Of a stretch of DNA of 64,000 bases, positions 61,901 to 64,000 are shown in pieces. The position numbers were made by a program, and so were the translations under genes. Numbering within the stretch: position 1 is the first letter of the stretch; the number at the start of each line of letters is the position of its first letter. The stretch lies in contig CM037878.1 of NCBI GenBank assembly GCA_021292165.1, positions 290,642,971 to 290,706,970 on the forward strand. The letters are read 5' to 3'. The DNA comes from Shinisaurus crocodilurus. Lineage: Eukaryota > Chordata > Lepidosauria > Squamata > Shinisauridae. Under the pieces are notes generated by a model, which saw only the letters and a list, made by a program, of their open reading frames with translations, ran no database searches and was not told where the DNA came from.

Positions 61901-63284
61901 TTTGCGCGAACGGGGAAATTGCGCAAATCGTACGCGATCGAACAGGAAAATTGCCCCTCCCAGTTGAGTATTTTTCAAGGTTGCGCAACTTTCCCGTCAA
62001 CTAAAGCATGAAATTGTACATTTTTAAAAATTTCGCAATTTCTCACCACTTCCCCCCCCCCCTGAAGTTTGCACAGTTTTCAAATATGAGTGCATGTTTG
62101 AGAATGTGCAAACATTCTTGAAGAACATGTTCTTCGGCTTGCACTCCTGTTCAGGGTTGCAAACAGGAAATGCTTGATTCAGTTGTGTTGCAAGCAGAAA
62201 CGAAATTCTCGTGCAGCCCTCTTTAGGAATCCAGAGGTTAGCGGTATGAGAGATCGGTCCAAAGCGGCAAAGGTCAGGGAAGCGAAGCTGCAAGATGCTG
62301 GGGACCGAAATAAAGGTGTTGTTCCAGCAGCCCTTCCTGCTTAGGTCCTCCTGAGGAGGGCCTTACTCACGAGGTGTCCTTTACTCACGAGGAGCCTTCC
62401 TTTGCAAATGGGCACTCCTTCTCACAGGGGGTTTTCTGGCCTGCCTCTTGAGATGCTGCCGCTCTCGGGGGCTGGGAATCGCTCAGCCTCTGTCTCAGAG
62501 GTGGCGTTCCCCTCCTCTTGCGGGGAGGGACCTGCCGCCATCTCCCCTGAGGGCCCAGGCTCCTCCTGCTCTTCTGGCTGCTCCTTGAGGCCCAAATTTG
62601 AGGTCTCTGAGAGCTCCAGCTCCTTCTCTGAAGAGATACCTCCAGTGAGGCCATGACAACCCGGCTCCGGCCACAGGAGAGAACTGGGGGGGGGGGGGCT
62701 GGTCAGATCGGCGCAGAAGCAACTTTACACCGATAAGCAGGTCATGGACTAGGGATGGACCAAAGCAGCGAAATCCGGCTTGTTAAGAGATTCCCTTAAC
62801 AAGCCTGGCTTGTGCAAACCAACCCTATCCCTGGGTTCCTGAGCTCACCACGACTGCCTCTTTGGTCGAGGTTGGGGTGGGCAGGGGACTCTGAGCTATA
62901 TCAACATAGCCTGTCACACCCTGAAGCGATGGTTATGAGGATTCTGCCCCAGAGGCTGACATGTTCTGTTTCCCTCCCGGGTAGCCATTCCTTTCCTCGC
63001 CTTGATTGGATTGCACCTGTCCTTGCTTTCTTGTTGTGTGAGACTTCAAGGGGCCAGCCCCGCTGTTGAGTGTCGGGACCTGTCCTCGGGGCGTCAGCCG
63101 CTCTGTGACTTCAGCCTGCAACCTTTTTCTCTGCCCCTTGCGTTTGTAGAGACCCCACAGCTGGATGCAGGCACCAGCATCGAGAAGCACTACTCTGTGG
63201 TCTTGCCTTCCGTCGCTCACAATGGCTTCCTCTACAAAACGCCCTCCATGGCCAAGCTGGTGCATGAGCGGAAATCCCGGGAAG
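22481..63284 (+). CDS. ARAP1: ARAP1, partial: 13 coding exons of an Arf-GAP / Rho-GAP / PH-domain protein
   Basis: ARAP1 is a PtdIns(3,4,5)P3-regulated GTPase-activating protein for Arf and Rho family GTPases, acting at membranes, Golgi and the endocytic (EGF receptor) route. The 13 exons joined in phase give about 588 residues that follow the family order: proline-rich linker, acidic DDSDYEDVP segment, PH1 (GWLDKNPPQGSYIYQKRW), PH2, ArfGAP zinc finger, and the start of PH3 (EKHYSVVLPSVAHNGFLYKT). The residue-level match to human ARAP1 as I remember it is close, and better than I would expect for ARAP2 or ARAP3. All introns are GT-AG and every phase joins without a stop. Missing here are the SAM domain and promoter upstream, and the RhoGAP, Ras-association and last PH domains downstream. 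Introns range from about 0.2 to 8.4 kb and carry nearly all the repeats of the window. No frameshift or stop was seen in any exon, so the gene looks functional. Confidence 0.95.
22624..23430. other. ARAP1 intron, unique and repeat-derived sequence
   Basis: The part at 22660-22760 has GTTTGAAATTTGCCC-like words of an old DNA transposon. The part at 23220-23292 is one arm of a foldback MITE (GGCTGGGGATGATGGGAG). Nothing codes. Confidence 0.45.
23431..23576. mobile_element. hAT (Buster-type) palindromic MITE, diverged subtype
   Basis: The arms are CAGGGCTCTCCCACCTTGGG and CCCAAGGGTGGAGAGCCCCG; the core is CTACAGCTCCCAGCATACCC. The flanks CCTTAGAG and CCTTAGGA are a diverged duplication with central TA. 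Confidence 0.82.
23763..23900 (+). mobile_element. tRNA-derived SINE, degraded
   Basis: The B box AGGTTCAATCCCAGCGGCAT and the layout resemble the SINE at 24792. Confidence 0.5.
24011..24081 (+). CDS. ARAP1: ARAP1 exon: acidic DDSDYEDVP segment with internal Met
   Basis: The acceptor is TCTCCACAG and the donor is GACCAG|GTGGGT. With the base carried over, the exon gives exactly 24 codons, DDSDYEDVPSEEEV then AAPAEDMTDQ. The DDSDY motif matches DDSDYDEVP of mammalian ARAP1 and contains a tyrosine in an acidic context. The Met of EDMTDQ (ATG at 24070) lies where, as I recall it, a shorter human isoform lacking the SAM domain begins. The lizard gene could therefore use the same internal start, but nothing here shows that it does. 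Confidence 0.92.
24245..24373. mobile_element. Foldback MITE, 3' of the DDSDY exon
   Basis: The arms CCAGAAGTGTTGGACAACAA and GTAGTCCAACACTTCTGGAC meet at CCCCCAGCCAGCTGGCTGGG, a perfect centre. Confidence 0.85.
24792..24998 (+). mobile_element. tRNA-derived SINE (squamate type)
   Basis: The tRNA-like head has the B box GGTTCGATTCC. The body is GAGAGCCGTCGCTGCCAGTC and the 3' part AGTATAAGGCAGCTTCC, as in widespread squamate SINEs. Antisense copy at 27872-28082. Confidence 0.82.
25505..25655 (-). mobile_element. L2-like LINE 3' tail, antisense
   Basis: (TGAT)n, then AAATCGCCCATCTAGCCGG and CTGGCCACTCTGGGCAATG. Confidence 0.65.
25713..25959. mobile_element. Tc1/mariner (Tigger-like) MITE
   Basis: The ends are CAGTCATGCCTTGGATTG and CAATCCAAGGTATTACTG, flanked by TA on both sides. 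The inside keeps TTCGTTCCGGAAACTTGC, as in Tigger-type elements. 247 bp, non-coding. Confidence 0.85.
26000..26034. repeat. (CA)n microsatellite
   Basis: About 17 CA units. Confidence 0.95.
26466..26866. mobile_element. Foldback MITE split by about 250 bp
   Basis: The left arm (GCCAACCTGGTGCCCTCC, 26471-26545) and the right arm (GGGCACCGGGTTGGGGAAGG, ending 26863) belong to one family and are separated by GC-rich sequence with CTCCTCCTCC runs. Confidence 0.6.
26958..27064 (+). CDS. ARAP1: ARAP1 exon: basic/acidic linker (EVRRSVRFSSLFSED)
   Basis: The acceptor is CACCGCAG and the donor is CCGAA|GTGAGG. The exon starts in phase 0 and ends two bases into a codon that the next exon completes as Asn. 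It encodes EEVGTTPEVRRSVRFSSLFS followed by EDELIEDYFKEESPP. This parallels the human segment with PRAVRVASLLSEGEEL: a short arginine/serine-rich stretch, then an acidic run. The acidic part looks shorter than in human. No domain is recognised; it is probably a flexible linker before PH1. Confidence 0.9.
27233..27648. mobile_element. CpG-dense foldback element, Harbinger-like ends
   Basis: The ends are GGGCCGGTTCGCACGAC and GTCGTGCGAACACGCCC (15 of 17 inverted). A further near-perfect hairpin lies at 27577-27643 (GTTCGCACGACACGGGAACC and its complement). The GGGC start fits PIF/Harbinger; the 3-bp duplication is unclear. It lies 169 bp after the donor of the 26958-27064 exon. Long ORFs inside reflect GC richness. 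Confidence 0.65.
27672..27728. repeat. 14-bp minisatellite, four units
   Basis: Four tandem copies of CCAGCCTTTTAATC, with a diverged fifth unit at about 27738. Confidence 0.92.
27872..28082 (-). mobile_element. tRNA-derived SINE (squamate type), antisense
   Basis: GGAAGCTGCTTTATACTGAG ... GAGATATTGTCCGGGATCAG mirrors 24792-24998, with the tRNA-like head on the right. Confidence 0.75.
28389..28515. mobile_element. Foldback MITE, CCTGGTGCCCTCC family
   Basis: The arms AGCCTTCCCGAACCTGGTGC and GCACCAGGTTCGGGAAGGCT are almost perfectly inverted around TCCCAGTGTCC / CCACTGGGA. Confidence 0.88.
28516..30340. other. ARAP1 intron, no gene recognised
   Basis: It includes (GT)n at 28826-28849 and otherwise unique-looking GC-rich sequence. 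ORFs overlap in several frames without motifs. Confidence 0.45.
30341..30502 (+). CDS. ARAP1: ARAP1 exon: linker and first strand of PH1
   Basis: The acceptor is CGCTGCAG and the donor is CAAGG|GTGAGC. The exon is 162 bp (phase 2 in, phase 2 out). A Ser/Pro-rich linker (SSPYPSRTPSFGMLSLRSNS) leads into VVRAGWLDKNPPQG, the beta-1 strand of the first PH domain. GWLDKNPPQG is identical to what I recall of human ARAP1, where this PH domain binds PtdIns(3,4,5)P3. The intron before it is about 3.3 kb. Confidence 0.95.
30597..30715. mobile_element. Short foldback between PH1 exons
   Basis: Two nested inverted repeats: GACTGCAGCTCCCATCATCC with GGGGATGATGGGAGCCCCAG, and AAAACCACGCCC (30668) with GGGCGTGGTTTT (30707). 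Confidence 0.6.
30877..30946 (+). CDS. ARAP1: ARAP1 exon: PH1 core (SYIYQKRWVKLDGDYLRYF)
   Basis: This 70-bp exon has acceptor TGGCTCTAG and donor GAAAAG|GTGAGC. It encodes SYIYQKRWVKLDGDYLRYF then DSEK. The K-x-R-W pattern in the beta-1/beta-2 loop is the usual basic signature for 3-phosphoinositide binding in PH domains. The exon is short but its frame joins both neighbours exactly. Confidence 0.96.
31001..31790 (-). mobile_element. CR1 LINE, C-terminal RT region and 3' UTR
   Basis: The minus-strand frame (31077-31706) reads WLNNTTSEKDLGVVVDRKLN ... ILGCINRSIASKSREVIIPL without a stop. The 3' UTR with ATCATAGAATCATAG lies at the left end. 5' truncated. Confidence 0.93.
31788..31866. repeat. 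(TTA)n(CTA)n(ATT)n microsatellite
   Basis: A compound AT-rich triplet tract following the 5' end of the CR1 fragment, then about 90 bp of LINE-tail-like sequence (TATACCGCTTACCATATC). Confidence 0.9.
32177..32952 (-). mobile_element. hAT GACTCGAGTC family, copy 3 (inverted)
   Basis: Opposite orientation to the other four. The ends CAGGGATGGGGACTCGG and GAGTC-type complement CAACATCCCTG are flanked by GCTGGTCG and GCTGGTTG (7 of 8). The spacer (CTGCCTGCCTGG words, CTTTTTATTTC complement) is the same as in copy 4. It lies 305 bp before the acceptor of the 33258 exon. Confidence 0.93.
33020..33155. mobile_element. Foldback MITE, CCTGGTGCCCTCC family
   Basis: GGCCTTCCCTAGCCTGGTGC to GGGAAAGGCTG, flanked by TGCAGCTC on both sides. 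It ends about 100 bp before the PH1 exon at 33258. Confidence 0.82.
33258..33378 (+). CDS. ARAP1: ARAP1 exon: PH1 middle strands
   Basis: The acceptor is AATATTCAG and the donor is GACG|GTAGGT. Forty codons plus one base encode DIYSKRLIPVSSITRVASIG then DQKFEVITDNRTFAFRAESD, PH1 strands beta-3 to beta-7. The last base forms an Ala codon with the next exon. The 2.3 kb intron before it contains CR1, an hAT element (32177-32952) and a foldback repeat. Confidence 0.96.
33379..34120. other. ARAP1 intron, no gene recognised
   Basis: The part at 33544-33600 is an L2-like tail (GGTGGCCGGTTGCTGGCCAG, then (AAAT)n). The rest appears unique. Confidence 0.5.
34121..34326 (+). CDS. ARAP1: ARAP1 exon: PH1 C-terminal helix and start of PH2
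   Basis: The acceptor is TCTCCTCCAG and the donor is GCAGAG|GTGCGT. It encodes DRNEWIKALQRTVAERK, the C-terminal PH helix with its invariant Trp, then a variable spacer, then GPLELRGFKNKLYVVAAGEK and VFLYKNAE, the first strands of PH2. The order and spacing match mammalian ARAP1. Confidence 0.96.
34368..34580 (-). mobile_element. tRNA-derived SINE, antisense, in a PH2 intron
   Basis: The (TTTA)n tail begins about 40 bp after the donor at 34327. The tRNA-like head is truncated after CTCCCGAGTCCCAGTCC. Confidence 0.86.
34649..34755 (+). CDS. ARAP1: ARAP1 exon: PH2 core
   Basis: The acceptor is TTGGCGTAG and the donor is TTCAG|GTAACG. It encodes DFRLGIGITYIEMNVGNVKD then VDRRGFDLTTPYRIF, the middle of PH2; FDLTTPYRIF is a hallmark of ARAP1 PH2. 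The 322-bp intron before it holds an antisense SINE; the 585-bp intron after it holds a 5S-headed SINE fragment. Confidence 0.96.
34805..34942 (+). mobile_element. 5S-headed SINE, head truncated
   Basis: GTGTGGAAAGCTAAGCTGGG, then GACTTGGATGGGAGACC and the CR1-type tail GAGCAGGGGGTTGGGCTCG. Confidence 0.82.
35341..35540 (+). CDS. ARAP1: ARAP1 exon: end of PH2 and ArfGAP zinc finger
   Basis: The acceptor is CCTCTCTTCCAG and the donor is TGTGCAG|GTACGG. It encodes the last PH2 helix (SDQEKAEWVEAMQQSVAEAL) and then the Arf GTPase-activating domain. The zinc finger reads CADCGSPKPDWGSINLC..ICKRC, a C-x2-C-x16-C-x2-C pattern with all four Cys present and the conserved WGSINLCVVIC core. The zinc module positions the catalytic arginine, which lies in the next exon. 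Confidence 0.97.
35757..36399 (-). mobile_element. LTR-like element, copy 1
   Basis: It is homologous along its length to 47207-47814. On the minus strand both begin TGTTGTG and carry an AAGTAAATAAACAGGTA polyadenylation-like block followed by a short variable end. No internal coding region lies between the copies, so each would be a solo LTR. Class not assigned. Confidence 0.5.
36400..36663. other. Flank of the LTR-like element
   Basis: TGCCCCATCTTGCTTCCATA onward has no recognised gene; it may be part of the same retroelement or older sequence. Confidence 0.35.
36664..36937. mobile_element. Degenerate hAT-like element with GCGCAAAT words
   Basis: Begins CAGTGGTGGGCGAGCGAGCG and contains GCGCAAATCGAGCAGCGATC and AATTTGCGCAACTTTCC. 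A similar element lies at 61794-62219. No target duplication found. Confidence 0.45.
36938..38480 (-). mobile_element. L2 LINE, RT region to 3' end, inactivated
   Basis: Minus-strand fragments in order: NLRPVANVPFQGKVLEWVVA, FDTIDHDILLGRLSELGVGG, YGVPQG, ANKLKLSPDKTEMLLVG, LEAQVASVAW and ISKLDYCNALYVGLPLK. These are the palm and thumb of an L2-clade reverse transcriptase, broken across frames. The catalytic box reads YAGD instead of YADD. The hAT at 38510 begins just upstream of its 5' end. Confidence 0.88.
38510..39292 (+). mobile_element. hAT GACTCGAGTC family, copy 4
   Basis: CAGGGATG to CATCCCTG with the perfect duplication ATGCTCGC (38502-38509 and 39293-39300). The spacer matches copy 3. 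A second internal CAGGGATGTTGACGAGTCC lies near 39146. It ends 119 bp before the 86-bp ArfGAP exon. Confidence 0.95.
39412..39497 (+). CDS. ARAP1: ARAP1 exon: ArfGAP catalytic arginine segment
   Basis: The acceptor is CCAACACAG and the donor is ATAGAG|GTACCC. It encodes (G)EHRGLGPSVTKVRSLKMDK then KVWTEELIE. The Arg of GEHRGLG is the arginine finger of ArfGAP domains, and VRSLKMD is the following conserved helix. The exon is 86 bp, not a multiple of three, so skipping it would shift the frame and destroy the GAP domain. It sits between two hAT copies ending 112 bp before it and starting 199 bp after it (38510-39292 and 39696-40293). Confidence 0.97.
39696..40293 (+). mobile_element. hAT GACTCGAGTC family, copy 5
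   Basis: CAGGGATG to CATCCCTG with the perfect duplication GAAGCTGG (39688-39695 and 40294-40301). The spacer is a shortened version of copy 4. It begins 199 bp after the end of the ArfGAP exon and has the same orientation as copy 4. Confidence 0.95.
40302..40983. other. ARAP1 intron, no gene recognised
   Basis: Unique-looking sequence with an A-rich run near 40730-40750. Confidence 0.45.
40984..41155 (+). mobile_element. 5S-headed SINE, near full length
   Basis: The head CTTGTCTGAGTGTGGAAAGC then TAAGCAGGGTCAGGCCTGG and the CR1-like tail GGACTCAATGGCCTTGCAGG end in GATCTATGAATCTATGG. Confidence 0.88.
41368..41616 (-). mobile_element. tRNA-derived SINE, antisense, full length
   Basis: From a (TTTA)n tail through CCTGCAAGGAACTCAAGGCG to the head CACTCTAACTGCTACACCAC. 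Confidence 0.88.
41885..42020. mobile_element. hAT (Buster-type) palindromic MITE, diverged subtype
   Basis: CAGGGATCTCCAACCTTGGG to CCCAAGGTTGGAGAGCCCTG, with the perfect duplication CTGTAGAT (41877-41884 and 42021-42028). Confidence 0.93.
42030..42206 (-). mobile_element. 5S-headed SINE, antisense
   Basis: The CR1-type tail (GTTGGAAGGGGCCTACAAGG) precedes the 5S-like head read backwards (GGTCTCCCATCCAAGTAATA). Confidence 0.86.
42474..42770. mobile_element. hAT element with CAGGGGTGGGCAAC ends
   Basis: The ends CAGGGGTGGGCAACATGCAG and CTAGGTTGCCCACCCTTG are flanked by CTTTAGAG (42466-42473 and 42771-42778). 297 bp, AT-rich inside, non-coding. The right-hand CTTTAGAG is also the left duplication of the next MITE. 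Confidence 0.93.
42779..42899. mobile_element. hAT (Buster-type) palindromic MITE, abutting another hAT
   Basis: CAGTGTTCTCCAACCTTGGG to CCCAAGGTTGGAGAACACTG, flanked by CTTTAGAG (42771-42778 and 42900-42907). Confidence 0.94.
42908..43605. other. ARAP1 intron, no gene recognised
   Basis: A (TTCC)n-type pyrimidine tract at about 43496-43540, followed by GCATAGGATTGCACCCTAA, one end of the GGTGCAATCC MITE family. Confidence 0.5.
43608..44390 (-). mobile_element. CR1 LINE, C-terminal RT region and 3' UTR
   Basis: The minus-strand frame 43700-44371 is open (223 codons) and near-identical to 46215-46925 and 55866-56702. 5' truncated. Confidence 0.93.
44391..45267. other. ARAP1 intron, no gene recognised
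   Basis: Unique-looking. The part at 45215-45265 resembles one end of a GGGGTGGGCAGG-type hAT (GGGTGGGCAGGTCGGGAACT). Confidence 0.4.
45268..45427 (-). mobile_element. 5S-headed SINE, antisense, diverged
   Basis: A CR1-type tail, then CATCCAAGCACTTACCCGGC and GCCTGCTTAGCTTCAG, the 5S-like head in reverse. A (TCTA)n tract lies further right at about 45698-45713. Confidence 0.75.
46048..46178. mobile_element. Foldback MITE, CCAACCTGGCGCCCTCC family
   Basis: CCTTCCCCAACCTGGCGCCC to GGGCGCTGCATTGGGGAAGG, with GACTACAACTCCCATCATC / GGTGGGAGTTGTAGTCC inside. TGATGTAG lies on both outer sides, though the left copy is separated by a few bases. Confidence 0.82.
46212..47015 (+). mobile_element. CR1 LINE, C-terminal RT region and 3' UTR (sense)
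   Basis: An open frame 46215-46925 (236 codons) begins MKFNRDKCQVLHLGRGNQMQ and ends in the CR1 C-terminus. The 3' UTR ends in CTATGATTCTATGATTCTA. One of only two sense CR1 copies (with 16484). Confidence 0.93.
47207..47814 (-). mobile_element. LTR-like element, copy 2
   Basis: Homologous to 35757-36399 in the same orientation, with the shared block CTACCTGTTTATTTACTTG and the same boundary CACAACA. It ends 76 bp before the acceptor of the 47891 exon. Confidence 0.5.
47891..48073 (+). CDS. ARAP1: ARAP1 exon: ArfGAP C-terminal half
   Basis: The acceptor is GTGTTCTCAG and the donor is AACAAG|GTGGGT. Sixty-one codons in phase 0 encode LFLQIGNAVANQFWAANVPP followed by a variable Ser/Arg loop and YREGKYRRYHPLFGNQEELN. 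N-x-FWAANVPP and the KYREGKYRRYHP block are typical of ARAP ArfGAP domains. The preceding intron is 8.4 kb, the largest in the window. Confidence 0.97.
48074..48533. other. ARAP1 intron, no gene recognised
   Basis: Unique-looking sequence. Confidence 0.45.
48534..48641. mobile_element. hAT (Buster-type) palindromic MITE, shortened right arm
   Basis: CAGTGTTCTCCAACCTTGGG to CCCAAGGTTGGAGAACACTG with flanks GGATAGCC and AGATAGCC (7 of 8; central TA). About 25 bp of the right arm is missing. Confidence 0.88.
49095..49460 (+). mobile_element. L2 LINE, 3' coding end and UTR (sense)
   Basis: GTTCGTTGTTCTTATAAACA, then GCAGCCAGGCTGGTGGGGAC and CATTATGGAACTCCCTCCCT, ending in GGTGGCCGGGTGACCGGCC and (AAAT)n. 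Confidence 0.8.
49735..50018 (-). mobile_element. hAT CAGGGCCGG family fragment with (CGG)n(CTG)n
   Basis: CAGGACCCGGTGCAGGGCAG is the right end of 12205-12839 in inverted orientation. The other end is lost after GGGGAACCATGGCAACATGG. It carries about nine CGG then twelve CTG units (49863-49926). Confidence 0.82.
50019..50645. other. ARAP1 intron, no gene recognised
   Basis: Short (TG)n at 50096-50111 and a poly-T near 50190; otherwise unique-looking. Confidence 0.45.
50650..51155 (-). mobile_element. CR1 LINE 3' fragment
   Basis: The antisense CR1 C-terminal RT region and UTR, truncated at GGATGCAGGACTCAAGATAC. Confidence 0.92.
51396..51635 (-). mobile_element. CR1 LINE 3' end, short
   Basis: Starts AGAATCATAGAATCATAG and stops after GTGGAATCTAGGTTCC. 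Confidence 0.9.
51787..51804. repeat. Poly-C tract
   Basis: About 18 consecutive C. Confidence 0.9.
51857..51971. mobile_element. Foldback repeat with CAACAAAGAG ends
   Basis: ACAACAAAGAGCCTTGTGGC to GCCACAAGACTCTTTGTTG, with ATTTATTCCGGCATAAC / TTATGCCAGAATAAAT pairing inside. Confidence 0.75.
51972..53598. other. ARAP1 intron with one perfect hairpin, no gene
   Basis: It is AT-rich to about 52550 and then mixed. A perfect 22-bp-arm hairpin lies at 52693-52743. Otherwise nothing recognisable. Confidence 0.45.
52693..52743. repeat. Perfect inverted repeat, 22-bp arms, 7-nt loop
   Basis: GATTCCCAGCTCCGAGGTTG(GA), then AAAGAGC, then the exact reverse complement. It does not belong to the other foldback families in the window. 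Confidence 0.9.
53605..53727. mobile_element. Foldback MITE, degraded
   Basis: CCTTTTCCAACCTGGTGGCC to GGCGCCAGGTTGGGGACGG. Confidence 0.7.
53746..53880. mobile_element. hAT (Buster-type) palindromic MITE, near-perfect
   Basis: 135 bp, CAGTGTTCTCCAACCTTGGG to CCCAAGGTTGGAGAACACTG, with full-length pairing arms. The flanks TACTACGG and GTCTACGG share their last six bases. Confidence 0.92.
53889..54818. other. ARAP1 intron, no gene recognised
   Basis: Poly-G near 54248 and a pyrimidine-rich approach to the acceptor at 54818; otherwise unique-looking. Confidence 0.45.
54819..54993 (+). CDS. ARAP1: ARAP1 exon: ankyrin-like helices after ArfGAP
   Basis: The acceptor is CACCACAG and the donor is TCAG|GTGAGA. 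It encodes ALCAAVTTSDLAETLALLFC, then a Ser-rich turn, then PIALAEQAGQRLQMEFLLHN and KTS. These correspond to the ankyrin-like segment between ArfGAP and PH3. Its GC content is higher than that of its flanks. A (TG)n tract follows 68 bp after the donor. Confidence 0.96.
55062..55088. repeat. (TG)n microsatellite
   Basis: About 13 TG units, 68 bp after an ARAP1 donor site. Confidence 0.95.
55089..55779. other. GC-rich intron stretch, no gene
   Basis: The part at 55230-55470 is CpG-rich. ORFs overlap on both strands without domains. Confidence 0.4.
55780..56745 (-). mobile_element. CR1 LINE, longest copy, with RT catalytic motif
   Basis: The minus-strand frame 55866-56702 is open for 278 codons and starts within the palm: LIKFADDTKLGG (catalytic FADD), then RWAENNRMKFNRDKCQV. 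The rest matches the shorter copies. Endonuclease and most of the RT are missing. Confidence 0.94.
57023..57157. mobile_element. hAT (Buster-type) palindromic MITE
   Basis: CAGTGTTCTCCAACCTTGGG to CCCAAGGTTGGAGAACAGTG; the last end has a C-to-G change. Its right end is included in the 95-bp tandem array that follows. Confidence 0.9.
57138..57423. repeat. 95-bp tandem repeat, three units
   Basis: Units start with CCCAAGGTTGGAGAAC at about 57138, 57233 and 57328, and each contains ATCCAATGTTAGTCCTACG and GAATGAGACCTAAGTTAG. The copies differ by only a few bases. Confidence 0.93.
57365..57482. mobile_element. Foldback element ATCCAATGTTAGTCCTAC
   Basis: The last array unit pairs with the inverted sequence that follows (GACTAACTTAAGTCC ... 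GTAGGACTAACATTGGAT). The array is therefore an amplified left arm of this foldback. Confidence 0.8.
57484..57618. mobile_element. Foldback MITE, CCTGGTGCCCTCC family
   Basis: CTTCCCTAGCCTGGTGCCC to GGGCACCAGATTGGGGAGG, directly after the previous foldback. Confidence 0.78.
57619..58256. other. ARAP1 intron, no gene recognised
   Basis: A pyrimidine run near 57730-57770; otherwise unique-looking. Confidence 0.45.
58257..58512 (-). mobile_element. tRNA-derived SINE, antisense, full length
   Basis: From (TTTA)n through CCTGCAAGGAACCCAAGGCG to CACTCTCACCACTAGGCC. Confidence 0.88.
58902..59351. mobile_element. Chimeric hAT: GGCCGGATTAA ends with inner GC-rich element
   Basis: The ends CAGGGCCGGATTAA and TTAATCCGGCCCTG are perfect inverted repeats with the perfect duplication CTGGTGTT (58894-58901 and 59352-59359). 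The inside (about 58934-59280) is derived from the 12205-12839 family, including its right end CCCTGCACCGGTCCTG. Confidence 0.93.
59360..61039. other. ARAP1 intron, no gene; two degraded foldbacks
   Basis: Degraded CCCAACCCGGTGCC / GGCACCCGGTTGGGG arms at about 60155-60225 and one arm at about 60645-60735 (GGAGGGCACCGGGTTG). ORFs on both strands lack domains. Confidence 0.45.
61043..61175. mobile_element. Foldback MITE, CCAACCTGGTGATCGCC type
   Basis: GGCCTTCTCCAACCTGGTG to GGGCACCAGCTTGAGGAAGG. Confidence 0.78.
61176..61793. other. ARAP1 intron, no gene recognised
   Basis: Unique-looking or from an old repeat; no motif recognised. Confidence 0.4.
61794..62219. mobile_element. Degenerate hAT-like element with GCGCAAAT words
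   Basis: CAGGGGTGGGCGAGCAAGC at the left and AATTCTCGTGCAGCCCT at the right are weakly inverted. The flanks GTCAGGAA and TTTAGGAA match at 6 of 8. Inside are TTGCGCAAATCGTACGCG and GGTTGCGCAACTTTCC. Confidence 0.5.
62220..63149. other. ARAP1 intron, no gene recognised
   Basis: A direct repeat of TTACTCACGAGG near 62360-62390, a poly-G near 62686, and a small foldback (CTTGTTAAGAGATTCCCTTAACAAG spans 62779-62803). The 3' part is ordinary intron leading to the acceptor at 63149. Confidence 0.45.
63150..63284 (+). CDS. ARAP1: ARAP1 exon: start of PH3
   Basis: The acceptor is GCGTTTGTAG and the donor is GGGAAG|GTAAGG. With the carried base the exon reads ETPQLDAGTSIEKHYSVVLP then SVAHNGFLYKTPSMAKLVHE and RKSRE. 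HNGFLYKT is beta-1 of the third PH domain. The next exon, beginning near FSRRWCVL in human, is outside the window. The preceding intron is 8.2 kb. Confidence 0.96.
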
Positions 63285-64000
63285 GTAAGGCAAGGCCGAA
63301 GGGGCCTGCTTAGGAGTCCTGCACCGTGGGAGGCACCTTTCTGGGATGGTGTGGCGGCCACTGGTAGAGGCGCAAATGTCCTCCCTTCTGACGAAGCCCA
63401 GAAATGTGGGGAGGAGGCTTAAAGGCTGCCTGATAGTTCATCCCCCACGTTCACTTTCATTCTCCGCTTTTCTGTTACTCCTGGGCGATTTTTGTTTCTG
63501 TTCGCAAATATCACTCAGAAATGCCCTGGTCACAATCCCGAAGGCGAACGGGAGCGCGTTTTCTCCAAAAACGTTCGCAGATTCCCAAACTTGCCTTCAG
63601 ATTCACACCATGTGTACTTGAAAATGCGCAAATTCCTCAACATGCACAAATTTCTCAAAATGGGCACATCTTAAATCACCCGTGCTTTAGTCTATGGGGG
63701 AAATTTGTGCAAATTTGAGAATTGTTTGCGCAACTGTCAAGTTGCATAGCTGTTTGTTTTGTGTAATTTCCCCATTCGTGCGAAACGAACAGCCACCACA
63801 AACACGTGCGCAAATCGAGGAGAGGCGAGCAGCGAGCAGATGTTCAGAAAATCCCGGTGAGCTCGAACATCACTCGTTCATGCATCCCTACGCTGGCAGC
63901 TGCTTTTTGTTGCCATTTTTTGCCAACGAAAAGTCCTTTTCTTCCCTGATTGGCTGGGAAAGTGATCCCAGCCAACTGAGGATCACATTGCAAGCTGTTC
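63285..64000. other. ARAP1 intron, with GCGCAAAT-type repeat
   Basis: The part at about 63485-63885 has GTTCGCAAATATCAC and GCGCAAATCGAGGAGAGG words, ending CGTTCATGCATCCCTA, a third relative of 36664 and 61794. No further exon is seen before the window ends. Confidence 0.45.

Noticed and set aside
62402..62656. Ser/Glu-rich ORF as a missed exon
   Set aside because: No acceptor/donor pair in a fitting phase, and no match to the ARAP1 order, which continues directly from 54993 to 63150.

Overview
The window is intronic and exonic vertebrate DNA, most likely from a squamate reptile (lizard). The evidence is GT-AG introns of 0.2-8.4 kb, many microsatellites, and a reptile-like repeat load: CR1 and L2 LINEs, tRNA-derived SINEs, a 5S rRNA-headed SINE, and many hAT-type DNA transposons. 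There is no bacterial or phage content. The species cannot be fixed from sequence alone.

Gene content. I recognise one protein-coding gene, ARAP1, on the + strand. It encodes an Arf-GAP/Rho-GAP protein with ankyrin repeats and PH domains. Thirteen coding exons lie at 22481-22623, 24011-24081, 26958-27064, 30341-30502, 30877-30946, 33258-33378, 34121-34326, 34649-34755, 35341-35540, 39412-39497, 47891-48073, 54819-54993 and 63150-63284. All have GT-AG borders and joined phases, and they code for about 588 residues. They run from the proline-rich linker through PH1, PH2 and the ArfGAP zinc finger to the start of PH3. The N-terminal SAM exon(s) and promoter were not found in 1-22480. The C-terminal RhoGAP, RA and last PH domains lie beyond the right edge.

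Layout. Bases 1-22480 hold no recognisable host exon and are dominated by repeats: a LINE with a C2H2 finger at its C-terminus (two copies at 8.65-11.3 kb), a 2.2 kb hAT carrying further elements (14210-16431), CR1 and SINEs. Bases 22481-35540 are exon-dense. Bases 35541-63149 contain three large introns filled with LTR-like repeats, L2, CR1, SINEs and hATs. Bases 63285-64000 begin the next intron.

Most notable. (1) Five copies of a non-autonomous hAT with CAGGGATG ends, 8-bp target duplications and internal arrays of the self-complementary unit GACTCGAGTC; two of them bracket the 86-bp ArfGAP exon. (2) Palindromic MITEs whose target duplications almost all read nnnTAnnn (Buster-type hAT), and which share a central THAP11/ZNF143-like palindrome with repeats that have different ends. 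(3) Two hATs placed end to end through three copies of CTTTAGAG. (4) A 5S rRNA-headed SINE with a CR1-type tail.
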